Part shown: one piece after another, positions 1 to 7,764 of the stretch
Layout of the letters: every line of letters begins with the position of its first letter
How positions within the stretch are numbered: the first letter of the stretch is position 1
Source of the DNA: Stutzerimonas chloritidismutans AW-1
GTDB lineage: Bacteria; Pseudomonadota; Gammaproteobacteria; Pseudomonadales; Pseudomonadaceae
NCBI RefSeq assembly: GCF_000495915.1
Contig: NZ_AOFQ01000030.1
Span: forward strand, 62,001-126,000
DNA length: 64,000 nucleotides
Reading direction: 5' to 3'
Program-made: the position numbers and the translations under genes
The notes under the pieces: generated by a model
Told to the model about the DNA's origin: nothing
What the model saw: only the letters and a program-made list of their open reading frames with translations
Databases searched by the model: none

Positions 1-448
1 TGTGGTGCTGCATCCGGGCAAATCCACGCGCATGATTGAATTCGAGTTGTACATCGACGGCCAGTTCGTCTGCAGCCAGAAGGCCGACGGTCTGATCGTG
101 GCGACCCCCACCGGCTCCACTGCCTATTCGCTGTCGGCGGGCGGGCCGATCATGCATCCGCGATTGGACGCCATCGTCGTCGTGCCCATGTACCCGCACA
201 CGCTGTCGAGCCGTCCGATCGTGGTCGATGGCAACAGCGAGCTGAAGATCGTGGTGTCGCCGAACATGCAGATATATCCGCAAGTGTCCTGCGACGGCCA
301 GAACCACTTCACCTGTGCCCCGGGCGATACCGTGACGGTGCGCAAGAAGCCGCAGAAGCTGCACCTGATCCATCCGCTGGACCACAACTACTACGAAGTT
401 TGCCGGACCAAGCTGGGCTGGGGCAGTCGCCTCGGCGGGGGCGATTGA
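1..448 (+). CDS. nadK: NAD kinase, C-terminal part (cut by window start)
   Basis: The 148 visible residues are the C-terminal half of an NAD kinase, the cytosolic enzyme that phosphorylates NAD to NADP with ATP. The diagnostic run [17 protein letters not shown] near residue 35 belongs to the conserved NAD kinase core, followed by the typical SSRPIVV strand. The N-terminal GGDGT region and the true start lie upstream of the window. The stop codon at 446-448 overlaps the ATG of the next gene by one base (TGATG), so the two are probably translationally coupled. Confidence 0.95.
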   Translation, partial: VVLHPGKSTRMIEFELYIDGQFVCSQKADGLIVATPTGSTAYSLSAGGPIMHPRLDAIVVVPMYPHTLSSRPIVVDGNSELKIVVSPNMQIYPQVSCDGQNHFTCAPGDTVTVRKKPQKLHLIHPLDHNYYEVCRTKLGWGSRLGGGD

Positions 449-1419
449 TGCAGCTTGATCCCGAACGCGGCTACGACCTTATCGGTGATGTGCATGGCTG
501 CGGTCGTGCACTTGCGCGGCTGCTGGATCAGCTGGGCTACCGCCTGCAGGGCGGGGTCTGGCGCCATTCGCGGCGACAGGTGATCTTCCTCGGCGACATC
601 ATCGACCGCGGCCCGCATATCCGCGAGGCGCTGCATCTGGTCTACGACATGGTCGATCGTGGGCAAGCCTACTGCATCATGGGTAACCACGAGTTCAATG
701 CGCTGGGCTGGTACATGCCGGCACCGCCGGGCAGCGGCCGGGAGTTCGTGCGTGACCGCACGCCGCGCTTCGCCCGCCTGCTGCAGGAGACGTTCGAGCA
801 GTTCGAACGGTATCCGGACGAGTGGCGAGCGTTCCGCGAATGGTTCTACGAGTTGCCACTGTTCTTGGAATCCGAGCGCTTCCGCGTGGTGCATGCCTGC
901 TGGGACAGCTGGGTGATCGCACGCCTGCGTCCGTTTCTCAGCGACGCCTGCCTCAATCCGGCAATCCTTCGTGAAGCCGGCCTGCCGGGCACCTTCATCT
1001 GCCAGGCGCTGGATCGGCTGCTGCGCGGCACCGATATGCCGCTGCCCGAGGGCATGACGCTGACCAGTGAGGAAGGTTTCGTGCGCACCTTCTTCCGCAC
1101 CAAATTCTGGGAAGAGAACCCACAGACCTACGGTGACGTGGTGTTCCAGCCCGACGGCCTGCCGGACCATGCGGCGCGCATGCCGCTATCTGCGCAACAG
1201 AAGAATCGCCTCTTCCTCTACGGTCCGGACGAGCCGCTGTTGTTCGTCGGCCACTACTGGCGGCGTGGCCAGCCGGGGCCGCTGCGCGACAATCTGGCCT
1301 GCCTGGACTACAGCGCGGTGAAGAACGGCAAACTGGTGGCCTATCGACTGGATCAGGAAGTCCGGCTGGACCCGGCGAAGTTCGTCTGGGTCGATGTCTG
1401 CGCGGTGTTCCGAACATGA
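448..1419 (+). CDS. Calcineurin-type metallophosphoesterase
   Basis: A 323-residue cytosolic protein with the metal-binding signature of the PPP/calcineurin-like phosphoesterase superfamily: GDVHGC near residue 12, GDIIDRGP near 50 and GNHEFNA near 78, plus later His residues such as in FVGHYW. The family hydrolyses phosphomonoesters or diesters; the substrate here is not known. The ATG at 448 was chosen because it overlaps the nadK stop and the GDVHGC motif follows at the usual distance. It ends in an ATGA overlap with the rhomboid gene, so nadK, this gene and the rhomboid protease form one transcription unit. Confidence 0.85.
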   Translation: MQLDPERGYDLIGDVHGCGRALARLLDQLGYRLQGGVWRHSRRQVIFLGDIIDRGPHIREALHLVYDMVDRGQAYCIMGNHEFNALGWYMPAPPGSGREFVRDRTPRFARLLQETFEQFERYPDEWRAFREWFYELPLFLESERFRVVHACWDSWVIARLRPFLSDACLNPAILREAGLPGTFICQALDRLLRGTDMPLPEGMTLTSEEGFVRTFFRTKFWEENPQTYGDVVFQPDGLPDHAARMPLSAQQKNRLFLYGPDEPLLFVGHYWRRGQPGPLRDNLACLDYSAVKNGKLVAYRLDQEVRLDPAKFVWVDVCAVFRT

Positions 1420-2285
1420 GTGTCGAGGTGAGCGAAGCGCTGCGCCTGCCGCTGTCGGAAGACCTCAGCGGTTTCATCGCCTTGCTGCGCCGTCTGCGGG
1501 TGCCGTGCCGGGTGTCGGAGGAGGGCGATCAACAGGTACTGCGCGTGCCGGTTGAGGTTGTCGAGCAGGTTCGTGACCTTTACGCGCGGCATCCCCATGG
1601 CGATGACAGCGTCGTCATCGAACAGCCGCGTCGCCGCGGCGGTTTCGTCGCCGCTCTGCGCGCCAGCCCGCTGACCGCGGCGGTATTGGTCATCACCGTG
1701 GTTGTCGCGGCTATCACCATGCTTGGTGAGAATTTCGCGACGATCCGCTGGCTGAACTTCGTCGACTTCCGTGTCGACGGTGAATACGCCTACTTCGCCT
1801 CGCTGGAGCAGACACTCGCTGCCGGACAATGGTGGAGGCTGATTACGCCGATCTTCGTGCATTTCGGCATTCTGCATCTGGCGATGAACAGCATGTGGTT
1901 CTGGGAGCTGGGGCGGCGCATCGAAGCCCTTCAGCGCGCCTGGATGCTGCTGGCGCTGACGCTGCTGTTCGGTCTGGTGTCCAACTTCGCCCAGTACCTG
2001 TTCGGTGGCCCGGGTATTTTTGGTGGGCTTTCCGGCGTGCTGTACGGGCTGCTCGGGCACTGCTGGCTATATCAGAAGCTCGCGCCCAACGAGGCCTACC
2101 GACTGCCGCCCGGCGTGGTGGTGCTGATGCTGGTGTGGCTGGTGATCTGCCTCACCGGCGTCATTGAGGTGCTCAGTTTCGGCGCGTTGGCCATCGCCAA
2201 TGCCGCTCATGTCGGCGGGTTGGTCGCCGGCTGCGTGACCGGCGTGATTGGCGGCACCCTGGCGCGCCGTCGGCGCCAGCTCTGA
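1416..2285 (+). CDS. Rhomboid-family intramembrane serine protease
   Basis: A 289-residue polytopic membrane protein. After about 85 N-terminal cytoplasmic residues it has several hydrophobic helices. The rhomboid catalytic dyad is visible: GGLSG with the nucleophilic Ser (about residue 205) and NAAHVGG with the catalytic His (about residue 264). The HFGILHLAMNSMWFWELG segment in the first loop/helix is also family-typical. It would cleave transmembrane substrates inside the inner membrane; the natural substrate is unknown. The start ATG overlaps the preceding stop (ATGA). It resembles GlpG in architecture, but the symbol is not assigned. Confidence 0.9.
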   Translation: MSVEVSEALRLPLSEDLSGFIALLRRLRVPCRVSEEGDQQVLRVPVEVVEQVRDLYARHPHGDDSVVIEQPRRRGGFVAALRASPLTAAVLVITVVVAAITMLGENFATIRWLNFVDFRVDGEYAYFASLEQTLAAGQWWRLITPIFVHFGILHLAMNSMWFWELGRRIEALQRAWMLLALTLLFGLVSNFAQYLFGGPGIFGGLSGVLYGLLGHCWLYQKLAPNEAYRLPPGVVVLMLVWLVICLTGVIEVLSFGALAIANAAHVGGLVAGCVTGVIGGTLARRRRQL

Positions 2286-2346
2286 GGCTTTTCCCTAAAG
2301 CACGGCTGCCCGGTAGAATGGCCGCTCGTTTCCCTCGGAGCTGGCC

Positions 2347-2625
2347 ATGTCGACCTTTATCCAAACCGCCGAAAACATCACCCCCGAAATCTACCTGAAC
2401 CTCAAGCAGGCGCTTGAACTCGGCAAATGGGCTGACGGCCGCAAGCTGACCCCCGAGCAGAAGGAAACCTGTATGCAGGCGGTGATCGCCTGGGAGATGA
2501 AGAACCTCCCGGAAGAACAGCGCACCGGCTTCATGGGCGGTCAGGAATGTGCTTCCAAGAGCAAGAAGGCTGAGCCGGCCATCGATACCAGCCTGTTCGC
2601 TCCCGCTTCGGGAACCCGCCACTGA
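2347..2625 (+). CDS. DUF1315 (YeaC-like) family protein
   Basis: A 92-residue soluble acidic protein matching the YeaC/DUF1315 family in length and in the sequence around LNLKQALELGKWADG and WEMKNLPEEQRTGFM. Its function is unknown. A ribosome-binding sequence (tcggag) lies before the ATG. The stop TGA shares a base with the ATG of the DUF2797 gene, and this two-gene arrangement suggests joint translation. No catalytic motif is evident. Confidence 0.8.
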   Translation: MSTFIQTAENITPEIYLNLKQALELGKWADGRKLTPEQKETCMQAVIAWEMKNLPEEQRTGFMGGQECASKSKKAEPAIDTSLFAPASGTRH

Positions 2626-3458
2626 TGCTCGAATTGGGACGCGGTGCGCTGAGCAAGATGTCGATCCAGCTCGGCGCACCGGCGCAGTATTCCTTCCGTC
2701 TGAACGACGAGCTGGTGCCGGTCAATCCGCTGATCGGCAAGACCCTGCGTCTGGAATACCTCGGCGCCATCAACTGCACCCATTGCGGTCGCAAGACCAA
2801 CAAGAGCTTCAGCCAGGGTTATTGCTATCCCTGCTTCAAGAAGCTGCCGCAGTGCGATGTCTGCATCATGAGCCCGGAAAAGTGCCACCACGATTTCGGC
2901 ACCTGCCGCGACCCGCAGTGGGGCATGGACTTCTGCATGACCGACCACGTGGTCTACCTGGCCAACTCGTCGGGCATCAAGGTCGGGATCACCCGTGCCA
3001 CGCAGCTGCCGACGCGCTGGCTCGATCAGGGCGCCAGCCAGGCGCTGCCGATCATGCGCGTCGCCACGCGCCAGCAGTCCGGAATGGTCGAAGACCTGCT
3101 GCGCAGCCAGGTGGCGGATCGCACCAATTGGCGCGCGCTGCTCAAGGGCGATGCCGAACCCATCGACCTGATCGAAATGCGCGAGCAGATCTTCGATGCC
3201 TGTGCCGATGGGTTGCGCGAGTTGCAACAGCGCTACGGGCTGCAGGCGATCCAGCCGGTGGCGGACGCCGAGGTGCTGGAGATTCGCTATCCGGTCGACG
3301 CCTATCCGACCAAGGTGGTCAGTCTCGATCTGGAGAAGACGCCCGTAGTCGAAGGTACGCTCAGGGGCATCAAGGGCCAGTACCTGATTCTCGATACCGG
3401 CGTGATCAACATTCGCAAGTTCACCGCTTATCAGGTCGCCGCCAGCGCTACCGCGTAG
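2625..3458 (+). CDS. DUF2797 family zinc-ribbon protein
   Basis: A 277-residue protein that fits the DUF2797 family. It has a dense cysteine cluster near residues 48-90 (CTHCGRKT, CYPC, CDVC, then further Cys/His), probably binding zinc, followed by a segment VYLANSSGIKVGITR that loosely resembles a GIY-YIG-like strand pair. No function is established and I infer none beyond nucleic-acid or protein binding as a possibility. It is coupled to the upstream DUF1315 gene by a one-base overlap. A repeat element begins at the stop codon. Confidence 0.75.
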   Translation: MLELGRGALSKMSIQLGAPAQYSFRLNDELVPVNPLIGKTLRLEYLGAINCTHCGRKTNKSFSQGYCYPCFKKLPQCDVCIMSPEKCHHDFGTCRDPQWGMDFCMTDHVVYLANSSGIKVGITRATQLPTRWLDQGASQALPIMRVATRQQSGMVEDLLRSQVADRTNWRALLKGDAEPIDLIEMREQIFDACADGLRELQQRYGLQAIQPVADAEVLEIRYPVDAYPTKVVSLDLEKTPVVEGTLRGIKGQYLILDTGVINIRKFTAYQVAASATA

Positions 3459-3559
3459 GGTGGATAACGCTTCGCTTATCCACCGCTTACGGCCGGCGGG
3501 CTCAAGGATGAGCGGCCTGGAACAACCCTGTGGAAAAGGCTTCTCCGTTTCCACCCTAC
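3455..3559. repeat. About 105-bp palindromic intergenic repeat-like element
   Basis: The element begins with gtagggtgga (3455-3464) and ends with its exact reverse complement (3550-3559). Just inside the left end is a second perfect hairpin, ggtggataa (3459-3467) against ttatccacc (3476-3484) with an 8-nt spacer. This GTAGGGTGGA-type end is common in dispersed intergenic repeats of Pseudomonas-like genomes (general knowledge, not checked here). Only one copy is seen in this window. It overlaps the stop codon of the DUF2797 gene. Confidence 0.55.
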
Positions 3560-3678
3560 AAGTCCGTCGCGACAGACGCTAAGCTCGAACTCATCCGCAG
3601 CCCGGTTTCCGGGCTGGCAGTCCATCGCCAAATTCCTGCTTGAAGCTACCCGCTTGAAGCTCAGTCGACGAGGTTTCC

Positions 3679-6339
3679 ATGCGTACCGAACAACCGAAAG
3701 TCATTCATCTGAAGGATTACCAGGCGCCTGAATACCTGATTGATGAAACCCACCTGACCTTCGAACTGTACGAGGACCGCACCCTGGTGCACGCCCAGCT
3801 GGTGATGCGCCGCAATCCCGAGCGCCCGGCTGGCAAGCTGCCGCCGCTGGAGCTGCACGGCCAGGAGCTCGAGCTGCAGGCCATCGCGCTGAACGACCGG
3901 GAGCTTGGCCTGGGCGACTACCAGATCAGCGAAGACTGTCTGACCCTGCAGCCGGACAGCGAAAGCTTCGTCATCGACACTTCGGTGGTGATCCATCCGG
4001 AAACCAACACCGCGCTGGAAGGGCTGTACAAGTCCGGCAGCATGTTCTGCACCCAGTGCGAGGCCGAGGGCTTCCGCAAGATCACTTATTACCTCGACCG
4101 CCCGGACGTGATGAGCAAGTTCACCACCACCGTGAGCGCCGAACAAAAGGCTTATCCGGTGCTGCTCTCCAACGGTAACCCGATTGCCAGCGGCAGCGAG
4201 GACGACGGCCGCCACTGGGCGACCTGGGAAGACCCGTTCAAGAAGCCGGCCTACCTGTTCGCCCTGGTTGCAGGTGACCTCTGGGCGATCGAAGACAGCT
4301 TCACCACCATGAGCGGGCGCGACGTGGCGCTGCGCATCTATGTCGAGCCGGAGAACGTCGACAAGTGCCAGCACGCCATGGACAGCCTGAAGAAGTCGAT
4401 GAAGTGGGATGAAGAGGCCTACGGTCGTGAGTACGACCTGGACATCTTCATGATCGTCGCGGTGAACGACTTCAACATGGGCGCCATGGAGAACAAGGGC
4501 CTCAACATCTTCAACTCCAGCGCAGTGCTGGCCCGCGCCGAAACCGCCACCGACGCCGCGCACCAGCGTGTCGAGGCGATCGTCGCCCACGAATATTTCC
4601 ACAACTGGTCGGGCAATCGCGTGACCTGCCGCGACTGGTTCCAGCTGTCGCTCAAGGAAGGCTTCACCGTCTTCCGCGATTCGCAGTTCAGCGCCGACAT
4701 GAACTCGCCGACCGTCAAGCGCATCGAGGACGTCGCCTACCTGCGCACCCACCAGTTCGCCGAGGACGCCGGCCCGATGGCGCATTCGGTGCGCCCGGAA
4801 TCCTTCATCGAGATTTCCAACTTCTACACCCTGACCGTCTACGAGAAGGGCGCCGAGGTGGTGCGCATGATCCAGACGCTGCTGGGCGACGAGGGCTTCC
4901 GCAAGGGCAGCGACCTCTATTTCGAGCGGCATGACGGCCAGGCCGTGACGGTCGACGATTTCGTCAAGGCGATGGAGGACGCCAACGGTGCGGACCTGAC
5001 CCAGTTCAAGCGCTGGTACAGCCAGTCCGGTACACCGCGCCTGGCCGTCAGCGAGCAATACGACGAGGCAGCGAAGACCTACCGCCTGACCTTCCGCCAG
5101 AGCTGTCCGCCGACACCGGGCCAGCCGACCAAGGAGCCGTTCGTGATCCCGGTGGCGCTGGGCCTGCTCGCCGCCGATGGTTCGGACATGCCGCTGCGTC
5201 TGGACGGTGAAGCCTCCGCCGTCGGAACCAGTCGCGTGCTGGCGGTGACCGAAGCCGAACAGAGCTTCACCTTCGTCGACGTCGCCGAGCGTCCGCAGCC
5301 ATCGCTGCTGCGCGGCTTCTCCGCGCCGGTAAAGCTGGATTACCCGTACGACCGCGACCAGCTGATGTTCCTGATGCAGCACGATTCCGACGGCTTCAAT
5401 CGCTGGGAAGCGGGTCAGCAGCTGTCGGTGCAGGTGCTGCAGGAGCTGATCGGTCAGCAGCAGCGTGGTGAAGAACTGGCGCTGGAGGAGCGTCTGATCA
5501 CCGCGCTACGCACCTTGCTGCAGAACGGGACGCTGGACGCAGCGATGGTCGCCGAGATGCTCTCGCTGCCGGGCGAAGCCTACCTGGCTGAAATCAGCGA
5601 AGTGGCGGACGTGGATGCCATCCATGCCGCGCGCGAGTTCGCCCGCAAGCGCATCGCGGACGCGTTGTTCGAGCCGCTGTGGCAGCGCTACCAGGCCAAT
5701 CGCGAAACCTCGCGCAGCACGCCCTATGTCGCCTCGGCCGAACATTTCGCCCGTCGCGCCCTGCAGAACATCGCATTGTCGTATCTGATGCTGAGCGAAA
5801 AAGCCGAAGTCGTGGAAGCCTGCCTGGAACAGTTCGAGCAGGCCGACAACATGACCGAGCGCTTGACCGCACTGGCCGTGCTGGTCAACTCGCCGTTCGA
5901 GGCCGAGCGCGACAAGGCGCTGCAGGCCTTCGCCGAGCACTTCAAGGACAACCCGCTGGTGATGGACCAGTGGTTCAGCGTCCAGGCCGGCAACCCTTTG
6001 CCCGGCGGGTTGGAACGGGTGCAGACGCTGATGCAGCACCCGGCATTCACCCTGAAGAATCCGAACAAGGTGCGTGCGTTGATCGGCGCCTTCGCCAACC
6101 AGAACCTGGTCAACTTCCACCGCGCCGATGGCGCCGGCTACCACTTCCTCGCCGATCAGGTGATCACCCTCAACTCCCTGAACCCGCAGATCGCCTCGCG
6201 CCTGCTGGCGCCGCTGACCCGCTGGCGCAAGTACGACAGCGCCCGGCAGGCGCTGATGAGGGCCGAGCTGGAGCGCATCCTTGCGTCCGGAGAGCTGTCC
6301 AGCGATGTCTACGAAGTGGTGAGCAAGAGCCTCGCCTGA
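3679..6339 (+). CDS. pepN: Aminopeptidase N (M1 zinc metallopeptidase)
   Basis: An 886-residue cytosolic aminopeptidase that removes N-terminal residues from peptides. The M1 signatures are present: the substrate-binding GAMEN motif (about residue 268) and the zinc site HEYFHNW (about residue 304) with the third ligand in KEGFTVFRD. Length matches gammaproteobacterial PepN (about 870-890). The start at 3679 gives the expected MRTEQPKVIHLKDY N-terminus. It stands alone between the repeat at 3455-3559 and a strong terminator at 6346. Confidence 0.96.
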   Translation: MRTEQPKVIHLKDYQAPEYLIDETHLTFELYEDRTLVHAQLVMRRNPERPAGKLPPLELHGQELELQAIALNDRELGLGDYQISEDCLTLQPDSESFVIDTSVVIHPETNTALEGLYKSGSMFCTQCEAEGFRKITYYLDRPDVMSKFTTTVSAEQKAYPVLLSNGNPIASGSEDDGRHWATWEDPFKKPAYLFALVAGDLWAIEDSFTTMSGRDVALRIYVEPENVDKCQHAMDSLKKSMKWDEEAYGREYDLDIFMIVAVNDFNMGAMENKGLNIFNSSAVLARAETATDAAHQRVEAIVAHEYFHNWSGNRVTCRDWFQLSLKEGFTVFRDSQFSADMNSPTVKRIEDVAYLRTHQFAEDAGPMAHSVRPESFIEISNFYTLTVYEKGAEVVRMIQTLLGDEGFRKGSDLYFERHDGQAVTVDDFVKAMEDANGADLTQFKRWYSQSGTPRLAVSEQYDEAAKTYRLTFRQSCPPTPGQPTKEPFVIPVALGLLAADGSDMPLRLDGEASAVGTSRVLAVTEAEQSFTFVDVAERPQPSLLRGFSAPVKLDYPYDRDQLMFLMQHDSDGFNRWEAGQQLSVQVLQELIGQQQRGEELALEERLITALRTLLQNGTLDAAMVAEMLSLPGEAYLAEISEVADVDAIHAAREFARKRIADALFEPLWQRYQANRETSRSTPYVASAEHFARRALQNIALSYLMLSEKAEVVEACLEQFEQADNMTERLTALAVLVNSPFEAERDKALQAFAEHFKDNPLVMDQWFSVQAGNPLPGGLERVQTLMQHPAFTLKNPNKVRALIGAFANQNLVNFHRADGAGYHFLADQVITLNSLNPQIASRLLAPLTRWRKYDSARQALMRAELERILASGELSSDVYEVVSKSLA

Positions 6340-6345
6340 CTCGAC

Positions 6346-6380
6346 AAGGCCGATCGTGCAATGCGATCGGCCTTTCTTTT
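6346..6380 (+). terminator. Rho-independent terminator of pepN
   Basis: An 11-bp perfect stem, aaggccgatcg (6346-6356) against cgatcggcctt (6364-6374), with a 7-nt loop, followed by a T-rich tail tttctttt. It lies six bases after the pepN stop. Confidence 0.85.
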
Positions 6381-6656
6381 ACGAGGGCCCGTTCCAGGCA
6401 CTATCCACGGCAAACAACCTTCCTGCGTATCGTGACCATCCTCTGGCGCCTCGCGTCGGATCGTCACTGCGGGATCGAAAGGGGCGGTCGGCACATACTG
6501 GCCACTGGCCCAATCAGCCTGAGTGATCACGCGTCAATCATTGCGTGAGAGTTAACAATTCATAACGTCCGGCCAATTGTGCCTGTCTGTGGAAGCTGGC
6601 TAGGATGGCCGAGCCTGCATTACAGGCCTTACCTAATAAGAATAAAGGGGGTATGT
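6381..6656. other. Intergenic region before the YCF48-like gene
   Basis: About 275 bp without a gene. It becomes AT-richer near 6540-6650 (gttaacaattcataacg and acctaataagaataaa), which suggests a promoter/leader for the downstream pair, and ends in the ribosome-binding sequence aaaggggg. No clear -35/-10 pair could be assigned with confidence. Confidence 0.4.
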
Positions 6657-7748
6657 ATGAGTGAGCCCGTTCAGCGGCGCACACTATCCGGCCGCGCCGT
6701 GGTTCCATGCCAGGCGAGGGCGTCGCGTCTTCACTCATCGGTTGCCGGCATGCTTTCGCTGTGCGGCGCCTTCTCACTCCTGCTGCTCGCAGCATCGGCA
6801 CCCGCCCAGGCCGCTACCGATGGCCAGGCCCGCTACTCGATCGAGTCGGCCAAGGCGGTATCCAATCTTCTGCTCGATATCACCCAGGCCGGCGAACGCC
6901 TCGTTGCGGCGGGCGATCGAGGCCACATTCTCTATTCCGACGATGGTGGCGCCAGCTGGATGCAGGCCAAGGTGCCGACGCGCCAGCTGCTGACGGCCAT
7001 CGACTTCGTCGATGACAAGCACGGCTGGGCGGTGGGTCACGACGCGCTGATCCTGGCTACCGCCGACGGCGGTGAGAGCTGGACGGTGCAGTACGAGGAT
7101 CGCGAACGTGAGGCACCCTTGTTGGACGTCTGGTTCGAAGACACCCAGCACGGTATCGCGGTAGGCGCCTACGGCGCGCTGCTCGAAACCATCGATGGCG
7201 GGCAGAGCTGGGAGGACATCAGCGAGCGCCTCGACAACGAGGACGGTTATCACCTGAACGCCATCACCCATATCCAGGGCTCGGGCCTGTTCGTCGTAGG
7301 CGAACTGGGCGGAATGTTCCGTTCTGCCGATATGGGCGAAACCTGGGAGCGCGTCGAGTCGCCGTATCAGGGGTCGTTCTTCGGGGTAGTCGGCGGTTCG
7401 GAACCGGGGGTCGTGGTTGCCTTTGGGCTGCGCGGCCACCTGTTCCGCTCCATCGACTTCGGCGACAGCTGGGAAGGCATCGAGCTCGTCAACGGCAACG
7501 GCAATGTACTGGAGTCCGGGCTGGCCGACGGCAACCTGCTGCGCGATGGGCGCATCGTGGTGGTCGGTCACGGCGGCGCGGTACTCACCAGCGACGATCA
7601 GGGCCGTAGCTTCAAGCTGTTCAATCGCCCCGACCGCCGTTCGCTGTCGGGTGTCACCTCCGATTCCCAAGGCAACCTGATCCTGGTAGGGCAGGGTGGT
7701 GTTCGCATCGCCTCGCCATCGGGCGCGGATCTGGCCACACAACAATAA
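6657..7748 (+). CDS. Secreted YCF48/BNR-repeat protein
   Basis: A 363-residue protein with an N-terminal export signal: a basic n-region of about 35 residues, then the hydrophobic stretch LSLCGAFSLLLLAASAPAQA. It is followed by repeated BNR/YCF48-like blades (SDDGGASW, TADGGESW, TIDGGQSW, SADMGETW, SIDFGDSW, TSDDQGRSF), indicating a beta-propeller. The start at 6657 follows aaaggggg at 5-10 nt. It is 16 bp upstream of an MMPL/RND permease, so the two are surely co-transcribed. A periplasmic accessory role for the permease is an inference; no substrate is suggested by the sequence. Confidence 0.8.
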   Translation: MSEPVQRRTLSGRAVVPCQARASRLHSSVAGMLSLCGAFSLLLLAASAPAQAATDGQARYSIESAKAVSNLLLDITQAGERLVAAGDRGHILYSDDGGASWMQAKVPTRQLLTAIDFVDDKHGWAVGHDALILATADGGESWTVQYEDREREAPLLDVWFEDTQHGIAVGAYGALLETIDGGQSWEDISERLDNEDGYHLNAITHIQGSGLFVVGELGGMFRSADMGETWERVESPYQGSFFGVVGGSEPGVVVAFGLRGHLFRSIDFGDSWEGIELVNGNGNVLESGLADGNLLRDGRIVVVGHGGAVLTSDDQGRSFKLFNRPDRRSLSGVTSDSQGNLILVGQGGVRIASPSGADLATQQ

Positions 7749-7764
7749 AGCCGGGAGAGTCTGC

